A stretch of 64,000 nt of DNA, taken from Sphingomonas sp. CFBP 8760 (lineage in GTDB: Bacteria; Pseudomonadota; Alphaproteobacteria; Sphingomonadales; Sphingomonadaceae). The stretch spans positions 542,816 through 606,815 of the forward strand of contig NZ_JACYUG010000001.1 in the NCBI RefSeq assembly GCF_014841615.1. The letters are read 5' to 3'. A program made the position numbers and the translations under genes. Within the stretch, counting starts at the first letter, position 1; every line of letters starts with the position of its first letter. Below the pieces are notes generated by a model. That model was given only the letters and a program-made list of their open reading frames with translations, was not told where the DNA came from and did no database searches. Of the stretch, positions 8,753 to 19,733 are shown one piece after another.

Positions 8753-9700
8753 TCAGCGAAAGGCGGCGGCCTGCGCGACGACCCCGGCCCATGCCGCGAC
8801 CTCGTCGTCGAACCGGGCGGTGACGACCAGATCGGATGCGGTGCCCGTCGCGGGATCGACCGTCACCTCGCCCTGCCATTCGAACGTCGCGTTGCCCGAC
8901 AGCGTCACCATCGCATCGGCGGTGGCGACCGCGCGGACCAGCCCGCCACGGTTCAGCACGGTCACCGGCCGGTCATAGGCCCAGCGTCCGGTCAGGCAGG
9001 CGGCATAGGTGGAGGCCGCCATCGCGCTGCCGCAACTGTCGGTCAGCCCGACACCGCGTTCGAACGTGCGGACGAACAGCGAGTCCGGGCGCACCACGAC
9101 GAAGCTGACGTTCGCACGGTTCGGCAACCAGTCCGGCGCCGCCTCGCACAGCCGGCCGATCCGCACCAGTTCGTCCTCGTCGACCGTATCGGTGAAGTGG
9201 ACGAGATGCGGATTCGGGATGGCGAGCGCGGTGAACAGCCGGTCGCCGAGCGGCGGCACCGCGGCCTCGACGATCCGCTCCACCCCGATATCGAGCGGCC
9301 AGCGGGCGACATCCAGCGTTACCGGCCCCGCCGTCTCCCGCACCGTATAGACACCGGGGGCCAGCGGCGCGTCATGCGCGGCATCGGCCAGCGATCCGGC
9401 CAGCCGCACGCCCGCCGCCGCCACGCCCAGCGCCGCGAAACCGGCCCGCGCCACGCAGCGCACACCGTTCAGGCACGTCTCCGCCTCGGAACCATCGGCA
9501 TTGAACATGCGGAACCCGATTGGATGGGTCGCATCGCCGTTCAGGAACAGCAGCAGCCCATCGCCCCCCACCGGCCCCGCCCGGTCGGCCAGCGCCCGTG
9601 CCACGCCGGCCCATGCCGCATCGGACATGGTCAGTCCGCGGGCATCGATCAACGGGAAGTCGTTTCCCGATCCGTGGCATTTGATGATCGACAGGCGCAT
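8753..9700 (-). CDS. dapF: Diaminopimelate epimerase-like protein (divergent)
   Basis: 315 residues from ATG at 9698-9700. The start motif CHGSGNDF and two cysteines at about residues 76 and 223 match the two-base thiol mechanism of DapF, which converts LL- to meso-diaminopimelate for lysine and peptidoglycan. The motifs around the cysteines are unusual: TCLNGVRC where most DapF have CGNGxRC, and DSCGSA where most have ACGTG/S. At 315 residues it is also longer than typical DapF (about 275). It may therefore be a DapF paralogue or another member of the epimerase superfamily. An extended TTG start at 9718 is less likely. Confidence 0.7.
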   Translation of the reverse strand: MRLSIIKCHGSGNDFPLIDARGLTMSDAAWAGVARALADRAGPVGGDGLLLFLNGDATHPIGFRMFNADGSEAETCLNGVRCVARAGFAALGVAAAGVRLAGSLADAAHDAPLAPGVYTVRETAGPVTLDVARWPLDIGVERIVEAAVPPLGDRLFTALAIPNPHLVHFTDTVDEDELVRIGRLCEAAPDWLPNRANVSFVVVRPDSLFVRTFERGVGLTDSCGSAMAASTYAACLTGRWAYDRPVTVLNRGGLVRAVATADAMVTLSGNATFEWQGEVTVDPATGTASDLVVTARFDDEVAAWAGVVAQAAAFR

Positions 9701-9859
9701 GGGCGATGGTTCCGGCAAGAGACGTCAGTCCCCATCATGGTCATGCGCGGCGGGATGCGCCAGTTCGCTGGCCTGGGGGGCGCGGCAAATAGCGACGACT
9801 TGTCAGTGCGGAACGTTTCGCTGATAGCGACGAACCGCTCCGGTTACGATGAGGTCGTC

Positions 9860-10417
9860 ATGATTACCGCCATCCGCGAAGTCCGCCGGGCAAAGGGGCT
9901 GACGCTCGATCAGGTCGCACAGGCCTGCGTCCCGCCCACCACCGCGCAGACGATCGGCCGGCTGGAAACGGGCACGCGCACCGTTTCGGTCGACTGGCTC
10001 AACCGCATCGCCGCCGCGCTGGGGGTGACCGCCGCGGATCTCGTCCGCCTGCCCGACCGGCACGACCTGCCCGTGGCCGCGCTGCTGGCCGGCGATGGCG
10101 CGCACGCGCCGCGTCATCCGACCATGGTGGTGCCCCCTGCCCCCGCGCCCGGCATGATCGCGGTCAGCGTGACCGGCACGGTCGGCGACTATCGGGCCGG
10201 CGACACCCTGTGGTGCGCGATGCTCGCCCCGGCCGATTTCGCCACCGCACTCGACCGCGACATATTGGTACCGATCCCCGCAGGACGTTTCGGCTTCGGT
10301 CGCTGCGTCGCGGTCGACGCAGGCGGCGTCCAAGTGCACCCTTCAGGTGGGGCACGCCTGACCATCGCGGCACCGGCATGGCTGGCGATGGCGACCACGT
10401 TGGTACGCGATTTATAA
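9860..10417 (+). CDS. XRE-type helix-turn-helix regulator
   Basis: 185 residues. An N-terminal Cro/C1-type HTH covers roughly residues 3-58 (LTLDQVAQAC then TIGRLETGTRTVSVDWLNRIAAAL). The C-terminal part, from residue about 95, resembles the beta-rich fold that follows the HTH in S24-like regulators, but no Ser-Lys catalytic pair is evident, so self-cleavage is not supported. ATG 9860 is chosen for the GAGG seven bases upstream. It is divergent from dapF over a 159-base gap, and its 3' end lies 10 bases from a tRNA gene on the opposite strand. Confidence 0.8.
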   Translation: MITAIREVRRAKGLTLDQVAQACVPPTTAQTIGRLETGTRTVSVDWLNRIAAALGVTAADLVRLPDRHDLPVAALLAGDGAHAPRHPTMVVPPAPAPGMIAVSVTGTVGDYRAGDTLWCAMLAPADFATALDRDILVPIPAGRFGFGRCVAVDAGGVQVHPSGGARLTIAAPAWLAMATTLVRDL

Positions 10418-10427
10418 CGGGGAATGA

Positions 10428-10502
10428 TGGTGGGTGCTGACGGGATCGAACCGCCGACCGACTCGGTGTAAACGAGTAGCTCTACCGCTGAGCTAAGCAC
10501 CC
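10428..10502 (-). tRNA. tRNA-Val (anticodon UAC), CCA encoded
   Basis: Read on the minus strand, acceptor arms GGGTGCT/AGCACCC pair perfectly, the anticodon stem ACTCG/CGAGT encloses loop TTTACAC (anticodon TAC), and the T arm contains GGTTCGATCC. The discriminator base is A and the genome encodes the CCA end at 10428-10430. It would read GUA and other Val codons. It stands alone, between two regulator genes. Confidence 0.95.
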
Positions 10503-10556
10503 ATGTTGCCTCCCCTTAACGCCGCGGCCCCGCTGCTGGCAACCGGGAAGCGTGGA

Positions 10557-11465
10557 TCAGGCGATCGGCAGACCGGCGCGGCGCACCGCCGCCATATAGG
10601 CATCCATTCCGGCCAGCCCGCGGGACGACAGCGCCATGAAGGCGCGGCGGCGATCGGTGGCATCGGGTTGGCGCTGGAACAGCCCCGCCTCGGTCAGCCG
10701 CGTGATCCAGCGGAGCGCGGTGGTCGGCGCCACCGCAGCGGCGATGCACAGGCTGGATACCGACACGCGCTGCCCCTCCAGCTGCGCGGCGTACAGATCG
10801 AGCAGCATGTCCCAGGCCGGGTCCTCGAACAGGCCATCGCCAAGGAAACTGTCGCGCAACCGGCGGGTGCGGATCGCCTGACGGACCAGCTGCGGATCGA
10901 TCGCGGCGGCGGGCGGCTCGAAGCCGAAGCTCATCCGCCGATCGGCGACGTTGCCCTCGTCACCCCCCGGGCGGGGTTCCCCGCGTTCGGCCAGCCGCAC
11001 CAGCAGTTCGGCGATGCGGCCGATCTCGTCCCTCAGGCGGCGGAGCTCATCCTCCCCGGCCTCACCGACCCGGTCGTGCAGCCCGGCGGGCGCCACGAGT
11101 CCGGCCACCGTCAGCGCGGCGACCAGCCGCGCGGTGCCCTCGTCGCACAGCAGATGCACGGTCGGCCCGAGCAGGGCGGCGGCGATCGAATCGATCTGGC
11201 GATGGTGGAGCGTGACGACGATCTGTGGTGCCAGCCGGGCCGCGACGTCGGCGATCAACGGCAATCCCGCCTCGATCACATCGTCCCGCACGCCTTCCGC
11301 CAGTACCGCCAGCACCGGCGCGATGCCCTGCCGGTCATCCAGCGTCGCCAGTTCGTGCCAGCCGAGCCGGTCGACGATCCGCCCCCCGGCCAGGATGATC
11401 GCCTCTTCCATCGCGGCCCGGCCGCCGGGATCGGCCACCAGCACCGTATCGAACGTCTCTCGCAA
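10557..11465 (-). CDS. Protein with C-terminal MarR-like winged helix
   Basis: 302 residues. The last 95 residues look like a winged helix: VSVSSLCIAAAVAPTTALRW as the HTH and a wing containing DATDRRRAF, the acidic DxRxxR motif seen in MarR proteins. The N-terminal 200 residues contain a Leu/Ala-rich part and a helix near residues 135-160 (RRLRDEIGRIAELLVRLAER) that could be coiled coil, which may mediate dimerisation or sensing. It follows pntB on the same strand by 47 bases and could be the last gene of the transhydrogenase operon or an independent regulator. Confidence 0.72.
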   Translation of the reverse strand: MRETFDTVLVADPGGRAAMEEAIILAGGRIVDRLGWHELATLDDRQGIAPVLAVLAEGVRDDVIEAGLPLIADVAARLAPQIVVTLHHRQIDSIAAALLGPTVHLLCDEGTARLVAALTVAGLVAPAGLHDRVGEAGEDELRRLRDEIGRIAELLVRLAERGEPRPGGDEGNVADRRMSFGFEPPAAAIDPQLVRQAIRTRRLRDSFLGDGLFEDPAWDMLLDLYAAQLEGQRVSVSSLCIAAAVAPTTALRWITRLTEAGLFQRQPDATDRRRAFMALSSRGLAGMDAYMAAVRRAGLPIA

Positions 11466-11512
11466 TCCCCGGCTCCCACCCGTCGCTCACCGACCGGCAC
11501 GATGCCCCGTCA

Positions 11513-12967
11513 TCACAGCGATTTGACGATTTCCTCCACCATCTTCTTGGCATCGGCAAGCAGCATCATCGTGTTGTCGCGATAGAACAGCTCGTTATCC
11601 ACCCCGGCGTAACCGACCCCGCCCATCGACCGCTTGATGAACAGCACCGTTCCCGCCTTCTCCACATCCAGCACCGGCATACCGTAGATCGGCGAGGTCT
11701 TGTCGGTCTTCGCCGCCGGGTTGGTCACGTCGTTGGCGCCGATCACGAACGCCACGTCGGTCTGGGCGAATTCGGAATTGATGTCCTCCAACTCGAACAC
11801 GTCGTCATAGGGTACGTTCGCCTCGGCGAGCAGCACGTTCATATGCCCCGGCATCCGCCCGGCGACGGGGTGGATCGCGTATTTCACGCGCACCCCTTCT
11901 TCCTTCAGCTTGTCCGCCATCTCGCGCAGGGCGTGCTGCGCCTGCGCCACCGCCATGCCGTAACCGGGGACGATGATGACCTGACTGGCCTGTCCCATCA
12001 GGAAGGCCGCGTCCTCCGCGCTGCCGCGTTTCCATGGCCGGTCGCTCGCCCCCGCGGGGCCGTCGCCGCCGCCGGTGGTGCCGAAACCGCCCGCGATCAC
12101 ACTGATGAAGCTGCGGTTCATGGCGCGGCACATGATGTAGCTGAGGATCGCGCCCGACGATCCGACCAGCGCGCCGGTGATGATCATCGCGGTGTTGCCG
12201 AGCGTGAAGCCCATCGCCGCCGCCGCCCAGCCCGAATAGCTGTTCAGCATCGACACCACGACCGGCATGTCCGCGCCGCCGATCGGCACGATCAGCAGGA
12301 ACCCGATCGCGAACGACAAGGTGGTGATCGCCCAGAAGATGTGCGGGCTCTGATCCCGCACGAACCACGCCACCAGCCCGACGATCGCCGCCAGGATCGC
12401 GAGGTTGATGACATGGCGGCCCGGCAGCAGGATCGGCTTGCCGCCCATGTTGCCGTTCAGTTTCAGGAACGCGATGATCGACCCGGAAAAGGTGATTGCG
12501 CCGATCGCCACGCCCAGCCCCAGTTCGATCCGGCTGGCGGGATGGATGATCGCGACCGGATCGCCGATCATCGGGATCATCAGCGTCGCGATGCCGAACG
12601 CCTGCGGGTTGAGATAGGCGGCGATGCCGACCATCACCGCCGCCAGTCCGACCAGCGAATGGAACGCGGCGACCAGTTGCGGCATCGCCGTCATCGCGAT
12701 GCGACGGGCGATGACGAAGCCGATCGCACCGCCGACCGCGATCGCCGCCACGATTTCCGGCAGGCTCGCGATTTCGTGCGTGACCAATGTGGTGGCGATC
12801 GCGATCGCCATGCCCGCCATGCCGAACCGGTTGCCGCGCTGGCTGGTCGCGGGGCTGGATAGGCCACGCAACGCCAGGATGAAGCAGACCCCCGCGATCA
12901 GATAGGCCAGCGCCACCCACGGGTTCGCCGCCACCTGGTGCGCGACCGCCGGTCCGTTCTCAAGCAT
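11513..12967 (-). CDS. pntB: NAD(P) transhydrogenase subunit beta (PntB)
   Basis: 484 residues. PntB supplies most of the membrane channel and the NADPH-binding domain III of the proton-translocating transhydrogenase, which uses the proton gradient to make NADPH from NADH. Many Ala/Val/Ile-rich membrane segments fill residues 15-280. The C-terminal domain III shows VIIVPGYGMAVAQAQHAL and the later VFVIGANDVTNPAA region, both standard nucleotide-binding landmarks. It lies 27 bases downstream of the small alpha-subunit gene and is clearly in the same operon. Confidence 0.97.
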   Translation of the reverse strand: MLENGPAVAHQVAANPWVALAYLIAGVCFILALRGLSSPATSQRGNRFGMAGMAIAIATTLVTHEIASLPEIVAAIAVGGAIGFVIARRIAMTAMPQLVAAFHSLVGLAAVMVGIAAYLNPQAFGIATLMIPMIGDPVAIIHPASRIELGLGVAIGAITFSGSIIAFLKLNGNMGGKPILLPGRHVINLAILAAIVGLVAWFVRDQSPHIFWAITTLSFAIGFLLIVPIGGADMPVVVSMLNSYSGWAAAAMGFTLGNTAMIITGALVGSSGAILSYIMCRAMNRSFISVIAGGFGTTGGGDGPAGASDRPWKRGSAEDAAFLMGQASQVIIVPGYGMAVAQAQHALREMADKLKEEGVRVKYAIHPVAGRMPGHMNVLLAEANVPYDDVFELEDINSEFAQTDVAFVIGANDVTNPAAKTDKTSPIYGMPVLDVEKAGTVLFIKRSMGGVGYAGVDNELFYRDNTMMLLADAKKMVEEIVKSL

Positions 12968-12994
12968 CCTGCGCTCCCCCTGACCGGTGCCCGG

Positions 12995-13285
12995 TCATGC
13001 GACCGGCCGATCCTTCTTCTTATACATCGCCAGCATCCGCGCGGTGACCGCGAAGCCGCCGAAGATGTTGATGCTCGCCAGCACCACCGCGCCCAGCCCC
13101 AGCCATTTGGCCACCAGCGATCCCGCCGCCGCCGACGCGACCAATGCGCCGACGATGATGACCGAGGATATGGCGTTGGTCACCGCCATCAGCGGCGTGT
13201 GCAGCGCCGGCGTGACCGACCAGACGACGTAATAGCCGACGAAACAGGCCATCACGAAGATCGACAGGATCGCGATGAAGCTCAT
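12995..13285 (-). CDS. NAD(P) transhydrogenase alpha subunit, membrane part (PntA2/PntAB)
   Basis: 96 residues with three hydrophobic segments (about 3-22, 34-56 and 62-82). In alphaproteobacteria the alpha chain is split, and this small protein is the membrane half (domain II) that pairs with PntB, while the soluble NAD-binding half is the larger upstream gene. Ends in a charged KKKDRP tail. Its ATG overlaps the stop of the 27-codon frame described separately, so it is probably translated by coupling from that frame. Confidence 0.93.
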   Translation of the reverse strand: MSFIAILSIFVMACFVGYYVVWSVTPALHTPLMAVTNAISSVIIVGALVASAAAGSLVAKWLGLGAVVLASINIFGGFAVTARMLAMYKKKDRPVA

Positions 13286-13365
13286 GGGTCGATCGTCTCC
13301 GGGATGGCGATGCCGCGAACGGCATCCTCGACAAGTTGCGGGCTGGCGATCGCCGGCGGGTTCAC
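13282..13365 (-). CDS. Possible 27-residue protein between the two alpha-subunit genes
   Basis: A GTG start at 13363-13365 overlaps the pntA stop (GTGA) and the TGA at 13282-13284 overlaps the ATG of the next gene (ATGA). The peptide begins MNPPAIASPQLVEDAV and ends PETIDP. It has no membrane segment and no motif known to me. The whole space between the two genes is thus open in one frame and locked at both ends, which is more than a random gap would usually give. It could encode a small accessory peptide, or serve only to carry ribosomes from pntA to the next gene. Moderate to low confidence. Confidence 0.4.
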   Translation of the reverse strand: MNPPAIASPQLVEDAVRGIAIPETIDP

Positions 13366-14483
13366 GCCGACAGCCTCGGGTTCACGACCTGCCCGCCCCT
13401 GGTCAGCCGGATCGCGTCGCCGATCTCGTCGCCATCGGGCAGCAGCGGGCGCCCCGCCTCCTTGTCCCAGAAGGCGCTGAGGAAATTATAGAGGTTGCGC
13501 GAGAACAGCGCGGAGGCGTCGGTGGCGAGGCGGCTGGGGACGTTGCGGTGGCCGACGATGCGGACGCCGTGGCGCACCATCACCTCGCCCGCGACCGCGC
13601 CCTCGACATTGCCGCCCTGCTCCACCGCGAGGTCGACGATCACCGATCCCGGCTTCATGCTGGCGACCTGCGCATCGCTGACGAGGCGCGGCGCGGCGCG
13701 GCCGGGGATCAGCGCGGTGGTGATGACGATATCCTGTTTGGCGATGTGGCCGGAGACGAGTTCGGCCTGCGCGGCCTTGTAGGCGTCGCTGGTTTCGCCG
13801 GCATAGCCGCCGGTCCCCTCGCCCTCGATCCCCGCCACATTCTCGACGAACACCGGCTTGGCGCCTAGCGACTGGATCTGCTCGCGCGTCGCGGACCGCA
13901 CGTCGGTCGCGGATACCTGCGCGCCCAGCCGCCGCGCGGTGGCGATCGCCTGCAACCCCGCCACGCCGACGCCCATCACGAACACCCGCGCCGCCGCCAC
14001 CGTGCCGGCCGCGGTCATCATCATCGGAAAGGCCCGGTCATATTCGGCCGCCGCGTCGAGCACCGCCTTGTACCCCGCAAGGTTCGACTGCGACGACAGG
14101 ATGTCCATCGACTGCGCGCGGGTGATGCGCGGCATCCATTCCATCGCCAGTGCCTCGACCCCGGCGGCGGCATAACCCTCCGCCCGTGTCCGCGTCGGTT
14201 GCAGCGCGGCGACCACCCAAGCCCCCGGCTCCACCCCCGCCAGACCGGCCGGGTCGGGACCCTGCACGCCCAGGATCACCGCCGCGCCCGCCAGCACGCC
14301 CGCACGATCGGCGATCGTCGCCCCGGCATCGGCATAGGCGCCGTCGGCATGGCCCGCCGCGGCGCCCGCACCTGCCTCCACCGCCAGCGTCGCGCCCAGC
14401 GCGACGAACTTGCGGACGGTTTCAGGCGTGGCCGCGACCCGCCGCTCCCCTTCCGCCTGTTCGCGAAGGACGGCGATCCGCAT
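13362..14483 (-). CDS. pntA: NAD(P) transhydrogenase alpha subunit, NAD-binding part (PntA)
   Basis: 373 residues, soluble domain I. It begins MRIAVLREQAEGERRVA like alanine dehydrogenase relatives, and contains a Rossmann motif VFVMGVGVAGLQAIATARRLGA-type region (GVGVAG) near residue 170, and the conserved MKPGSVIVDLA segment near residue 275. It binds NADH and hands a hydride to NADP in the PntB subunit. It is preceded by a small oxidase-subunit gene only 6 bases away and followed by the overlapping 27-codon frame, so the operon order is cox-like, pntA, small frame, pntA2, pntB. Confidence 0.96.
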   Translation of the reverse strand: MRIAVLREQAEGERRVAATPETVRKFVALGATLAVEAGAGAAAGHADGAYADAGATIADRAGVLAGAAVILGVQGPDPAGLAGVEPGAWVVAALQPTRTRAEGYAAAGVEALAMEWMPRITRAQSMDILSSQSNLAGYKAVLDAAAEYDRAFPMMMTAAGTVAAARVFVMGVGVAGLQAIATARRLGAQVSATDVRSATREQIQSLGAKPVFVENVAGIEGEGTGGYAGETSDAYKAAQAELVSGHIAKQDIVITTALIPGRAAPRLVSDAQVASMKPGSVIVDLAVEQGGNVEGAVAGEVMVRHGVRIVGHRNVPSRLATDASALFSRNLYNFLSAFWDKEAGRPLLPDGDEIGDAIRLTRGGQVVNPRLSA

Positions 14484-14489
14484 CCCGGA

Positions 14490-14615
14490 TCAGCCCGCGA
14501 TCAGCCAGATCACCATGGCGGTGACGAGACCCACGGCGATCGCACCGTATTTCATCAGTCCGATCATGCGATCATAAGTCCCGACATGCGCCTTGATGTC
14601 GCCATTGCCTGCCAT
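14490..14615 (-). CDS. aa3-type cytochrome c oxidase subunit IV-like small protein
   Basis: 41 residues: a short polar N-terminus (MAGNGDIKAHVGTYDRMI) and a single membrane helix (about residues 24-39, GAIAVGLVTAMVIWLI). The HVGTYDRMIGLMKYG segment is the hallmark of the bacterial aa3 oxidase subunit IV family (COX4_pro_2), which packs beside the oxidase core. The ATG at 14615 has GGAGG nine bases upstream; an in-frame ATG three codons earlier is less well placed. The oxidase core genes are not in the window. It heads the transhydrogenase operon, so both would be made together. Confidence 0.85.
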   Translation of the reverse strand: MAGNGDIKAHVGTYDRMIGLMKYGAIAVGLVTAMVIWLIAG

Positions 14616-14767
14616 CTGGTGCATCCTCCGTCCGTTATGGACCGATCCTAGACAGCGATGCCCTCAGCCTCAACCCCCGTCGGCGGTGCGAATCGGATCG
14701 CGCTTAAACTCGCCTTTACTTCGGCGCGGCTATTGAACGTGCCGAACTGGGACGGAATCGACAGATC

Positions 14768-16174
<1,407 letters not shown>

Positions 16175-16213
16175 TGCCCCGCTACATTCACCCCCACAAC
16201 CACATAATAAAAT

Positions 16214-16236
16214 TTGTCTGCCCCGATACGAGACAA
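16214..16236. repeat. Dyad TTGTCT-N11-AGACAA upstream of pabBC
   Basis: Perfect 6-base arms at 16214-16219 and 16231-16236 in an AT-richer spot just after the NtrC-type gene. The spacing would suit a dimeric regulator. No binding protein is implied by the sequence. Confidence 0.3.
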
Positions 16237-16402
16237 TCGTCGATCACGCGCCTAGGCTCACGATCATGTCACCGACGGGTCGCACCATTCCGGCCACCGA
16301 CGCCACGCTTTCGCGCCATGCCGACGCCGTCGTCGCGACGGGGCGGATATCGACGCAGGCGATGGCGGGCGGATGCCCCGTGAACGATGGCGGCCATACG
16401 CC

Positions 16403-18157
16403 ATGATGCCGTCGCCACCGTTCGTCTTGCTCGACGATGCGCGGCCGGGGGGCGGAATGCGCCTGTACCGCGACGCGGTGGAGGTGGTGACCGCCACCGA
16501 TCCCGCCGCGGTTCCCGCCGCGCTCGACCGGGTCCGCGCCGCCAGGGCTCGCGGGCTGCACGCGGCGGGATTCCTCGCCTACGAGGCGGGCTCGGCCCTT
16601 ACGTCGCTGCCGGCCGATGCGTCACCGGCCGGTCCCGCCGGGGAGCCGATCCTGTGGTTCGGGCTGTTCGAGCGATGGGAGGCGGTCGATCCGGCGGTCT
16701 TTCTGCCCGACCCGGCCGGTGCCTGGATCGGCGCGCCGGTACCGCAGATCGGGCAGGCGGCGTATGAGGAGCAGGTCCGGGCCGTGCTGGCGCTGATCGC
16801 GGCAGGCGACCTGTATCAGGCCAATCTCAGTTTTCAGGCCAATGTCGCGGTCGCCGGCGATCCGCTGGCGATCCATGCCCGGTTGCGCACCCGTGCCGGC
16901 GCGGGTCACGGCGCGGTCGTCGCGACGGGCGACACCACGATCGTCAGCCTGTCGCCGGAGATGTTCTTCGAACTGACCGGCGACCGGCTGACCTGCCGCC
17001 CGATGAAGGGGACCGCCCCGCGCGGCGGCACTGCGGTGGTCGATGGCTATTTCGCCGCCGCGCTCGCCACCGATGCCAAGCAGCGTGCCGAGAACCTGAT
17101 GATCGTCGACCTGATGCGTAACGACCTGTCGCGGGTCGCGATGCCGGGCAGCGTCGCGGTGCCCGCGCTGTTCGCGGTCGAGACCTATCCGACCGTCCAC
17201 CAACTGACCTCCACCGTCACCGCGGCGCTGGCCCCCGGTCGCGATGCGGTCGCCGTGCTGACGGCGGCGTTTCCCTGCGGATCGATCACCGGGGCGCCCA
17301 AGCGGCGGGCGATGCAGGCGATCGCCACGATCGAGGGGCAGCCGCGCGGCATCTACACCGGCTCGATCGGCCATATCGATGCGAATGGGGATGCCGCGTT
17401 CAACGTCGCGATCCGCACGCTGGCGATCCGGGGAGATATGGCGACGCTGGGCCTGGGTGCCGGTATCGTCGCCGATTCCGACCCCGCCGCCGAGTGGGCC
17501 GAATGCCTCGCCAAGGCGCGTTTCATCGGCGAGGGCGAACAAGGATTCGCCCTGATCGAGACGATGACGTTCGACCCCGAGGACGGCATCGTCCTGCTCG
17601 ACCGCCACGTCACCCGGATGCAGGAAAGCGCCGCCCGCCTCGGCTTCGCGTTCGACCGGCATGGTGCGCGCAACGAGTTGCAGGCCGCCACCTTCCGCCT
17701 GCGCGAGGCGCGGCGGGTACGGCTGCTACTGTCCCCGTCGGGCACGCTGGCGGTGGAAACGTCGCCGCTGCCGGTGCCGTTCGCCGGCCCGGCAAGGGTG
17801 GCGATCGTGCCACTGCCGGTGTCGCCCCGCGATATCCGCCTGTGCCACAAGACCAGCGCCCGCGGTTTCTACGAACGGGCCCGCCATGCCGCGGCGGCGG
17901 ACGAGGTGCTGTTCGAACATGCCGGGTTGTTGACGGAGGGCAGCTTCACCTCGCTGTTCGTCGCGCGGAACGACGGGATGCTCGTGACGCCGCCGTTGCA
18001 GCATGGATTGCTGCCGGGGGTGCTGCGCGGCGAATTGATCGCCACCGGCCGGGCGGTGGAGGGGCCGGTGCGGCGGGCCGATCTGGCCGGCGGCTTCTTC
18101 ATCGGCAATGCGGTGCGCGGCCTGTGCCCCGCCACTCTTGTTGCGCCAGCGAAATAG
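16403..18157 (+). CDS. pabB: Aminodeoxychorismate synthase component I fused to aminodeoxychorismate lyase (PabB-PabC)
   Basis: 584 residues. Residues about 1-375 are the chorismate-binding enzyme: SLSPEMFFEL, PMKGTAPRGG and the later AFPCGSITGAPKRRAM and GIYTGSIGHID motifs are all present. From about residue 390 a class IV aminotransferase-fold PabC domain begins (FALIETMTF), with a likely PLP lysine in CHKTSARGFYERAR and LTEGSFTSLF near the end. The fusion would make 4-amino-4-deoxychorismate and cleave it to p-aminobenzoate for folate. The ATG pair at 16403 is used; an upstream in-frame ATG at 16373 would add ten residues that look unrelated. Confidence 0.93.
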   Translation: MMPSPPFVLLDDARPGGGMRLYRDAVEVVTATDPAAVPAALDRVRAARARGLHAAGFLAYEAGSALTSLPADASPAGPAGEPILWFGLFERWEAVDPAVFLPDPAGAWIGAPVPQIGQAAYEEQVRAVLALIAAGDLYQANLSFQANVAVAGDPLAIHARLRTRAGAGHGAVVATGDTTIVSLSPEMFFELTGDRLTCRPMKGTAPRGGTAVVDGYFAAALATDAKQRAENLMIVDLMRNDLSRVAMPGSVAVPALFAVETYPTVHQLTSTVTAALAPGRDAVAVLTAAFPCGSITGAPKRRAMQAIATIEGQPRGIYTGSIGHIDANGDAAFNVAIRTLAIRGDMATLGLGAGIVADSDPAAEWAECLAKARFIGEGEQGFALIETMTFDPEDGIVLLDRHVTRMQESAARLGFAFDRHGARNELQAATFRLREARRVRLLLSPSGTLAVETSPLPVPFAGPARVAIVPLPVSPRDIRLCHKTSARGFYERARHAAAADEVLFEHAGLLTEGSFTSLFVARNDGMLVTPPLQHGLLPGVLRGELIATGRAVEGPVRRADLAGGFFIGNAVRGLCPATLVAPAK

Positions 18158-18164
18158 GCTATAG

Positions 18165-19394
<1,230 letters not shown>

Positions 19395-19588
19395 CGATCA
19401 CCCGCCGCCATCGCGGGCGCTGATAACTGACACCCTGATGAACACACCGCCCAGCGGTGGTTCATTTCCGTCATCTATATGTTTCGGGACAGTCACCTTG
19501 TCGTGGCGTGGGGCATCCACGACATGACGGGCAACGTAATTCCATCGCGCATCGATCGCATCGATGGACGAACAACAGGTACAGGATC

Positions 19589-19732
19589 ATGACCAGCTTC
19601 CTAAAATCCAGCTTTGTGTGGCAGTTCGCGGGCGGCTTTGTGCTCGGTGCGGTCGGGCTGGTCGCATTGCAGCCGGCCGAAGCGACGCACGAACTCGTCA
19701 GCCGCTTCGCCCCCACGCAGCAGGGGCGCTGA
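19589..19732 (+). CDS. Small single-span membrane protein
   Basis: 47 residues. One hydrophobic helix runs from about residue 9 to 27 (VWQFAGGFVLGAVGLVALQP) with a short polar tail. I do not recognise it. Its TGA is one base before the msrA start, so the two are almost certainly one unit and the small protein may be a membrane partner of the exported MsrA. The ribosome-binding site is weak (AGGA close to the ATG). Confidence 0.6.
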   Translation: MTSFLKSSFVWQFAGGFVLGAVGLVALQPAEATHELVSRFAPTQQGR

Positions 19733-19733
19733 C

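Noticed and set aside
10503..10556. A terminator or second tRNA after tRNA-Val
   Set aside because: No cloverleaf and no hairpin with a T-run could be found.
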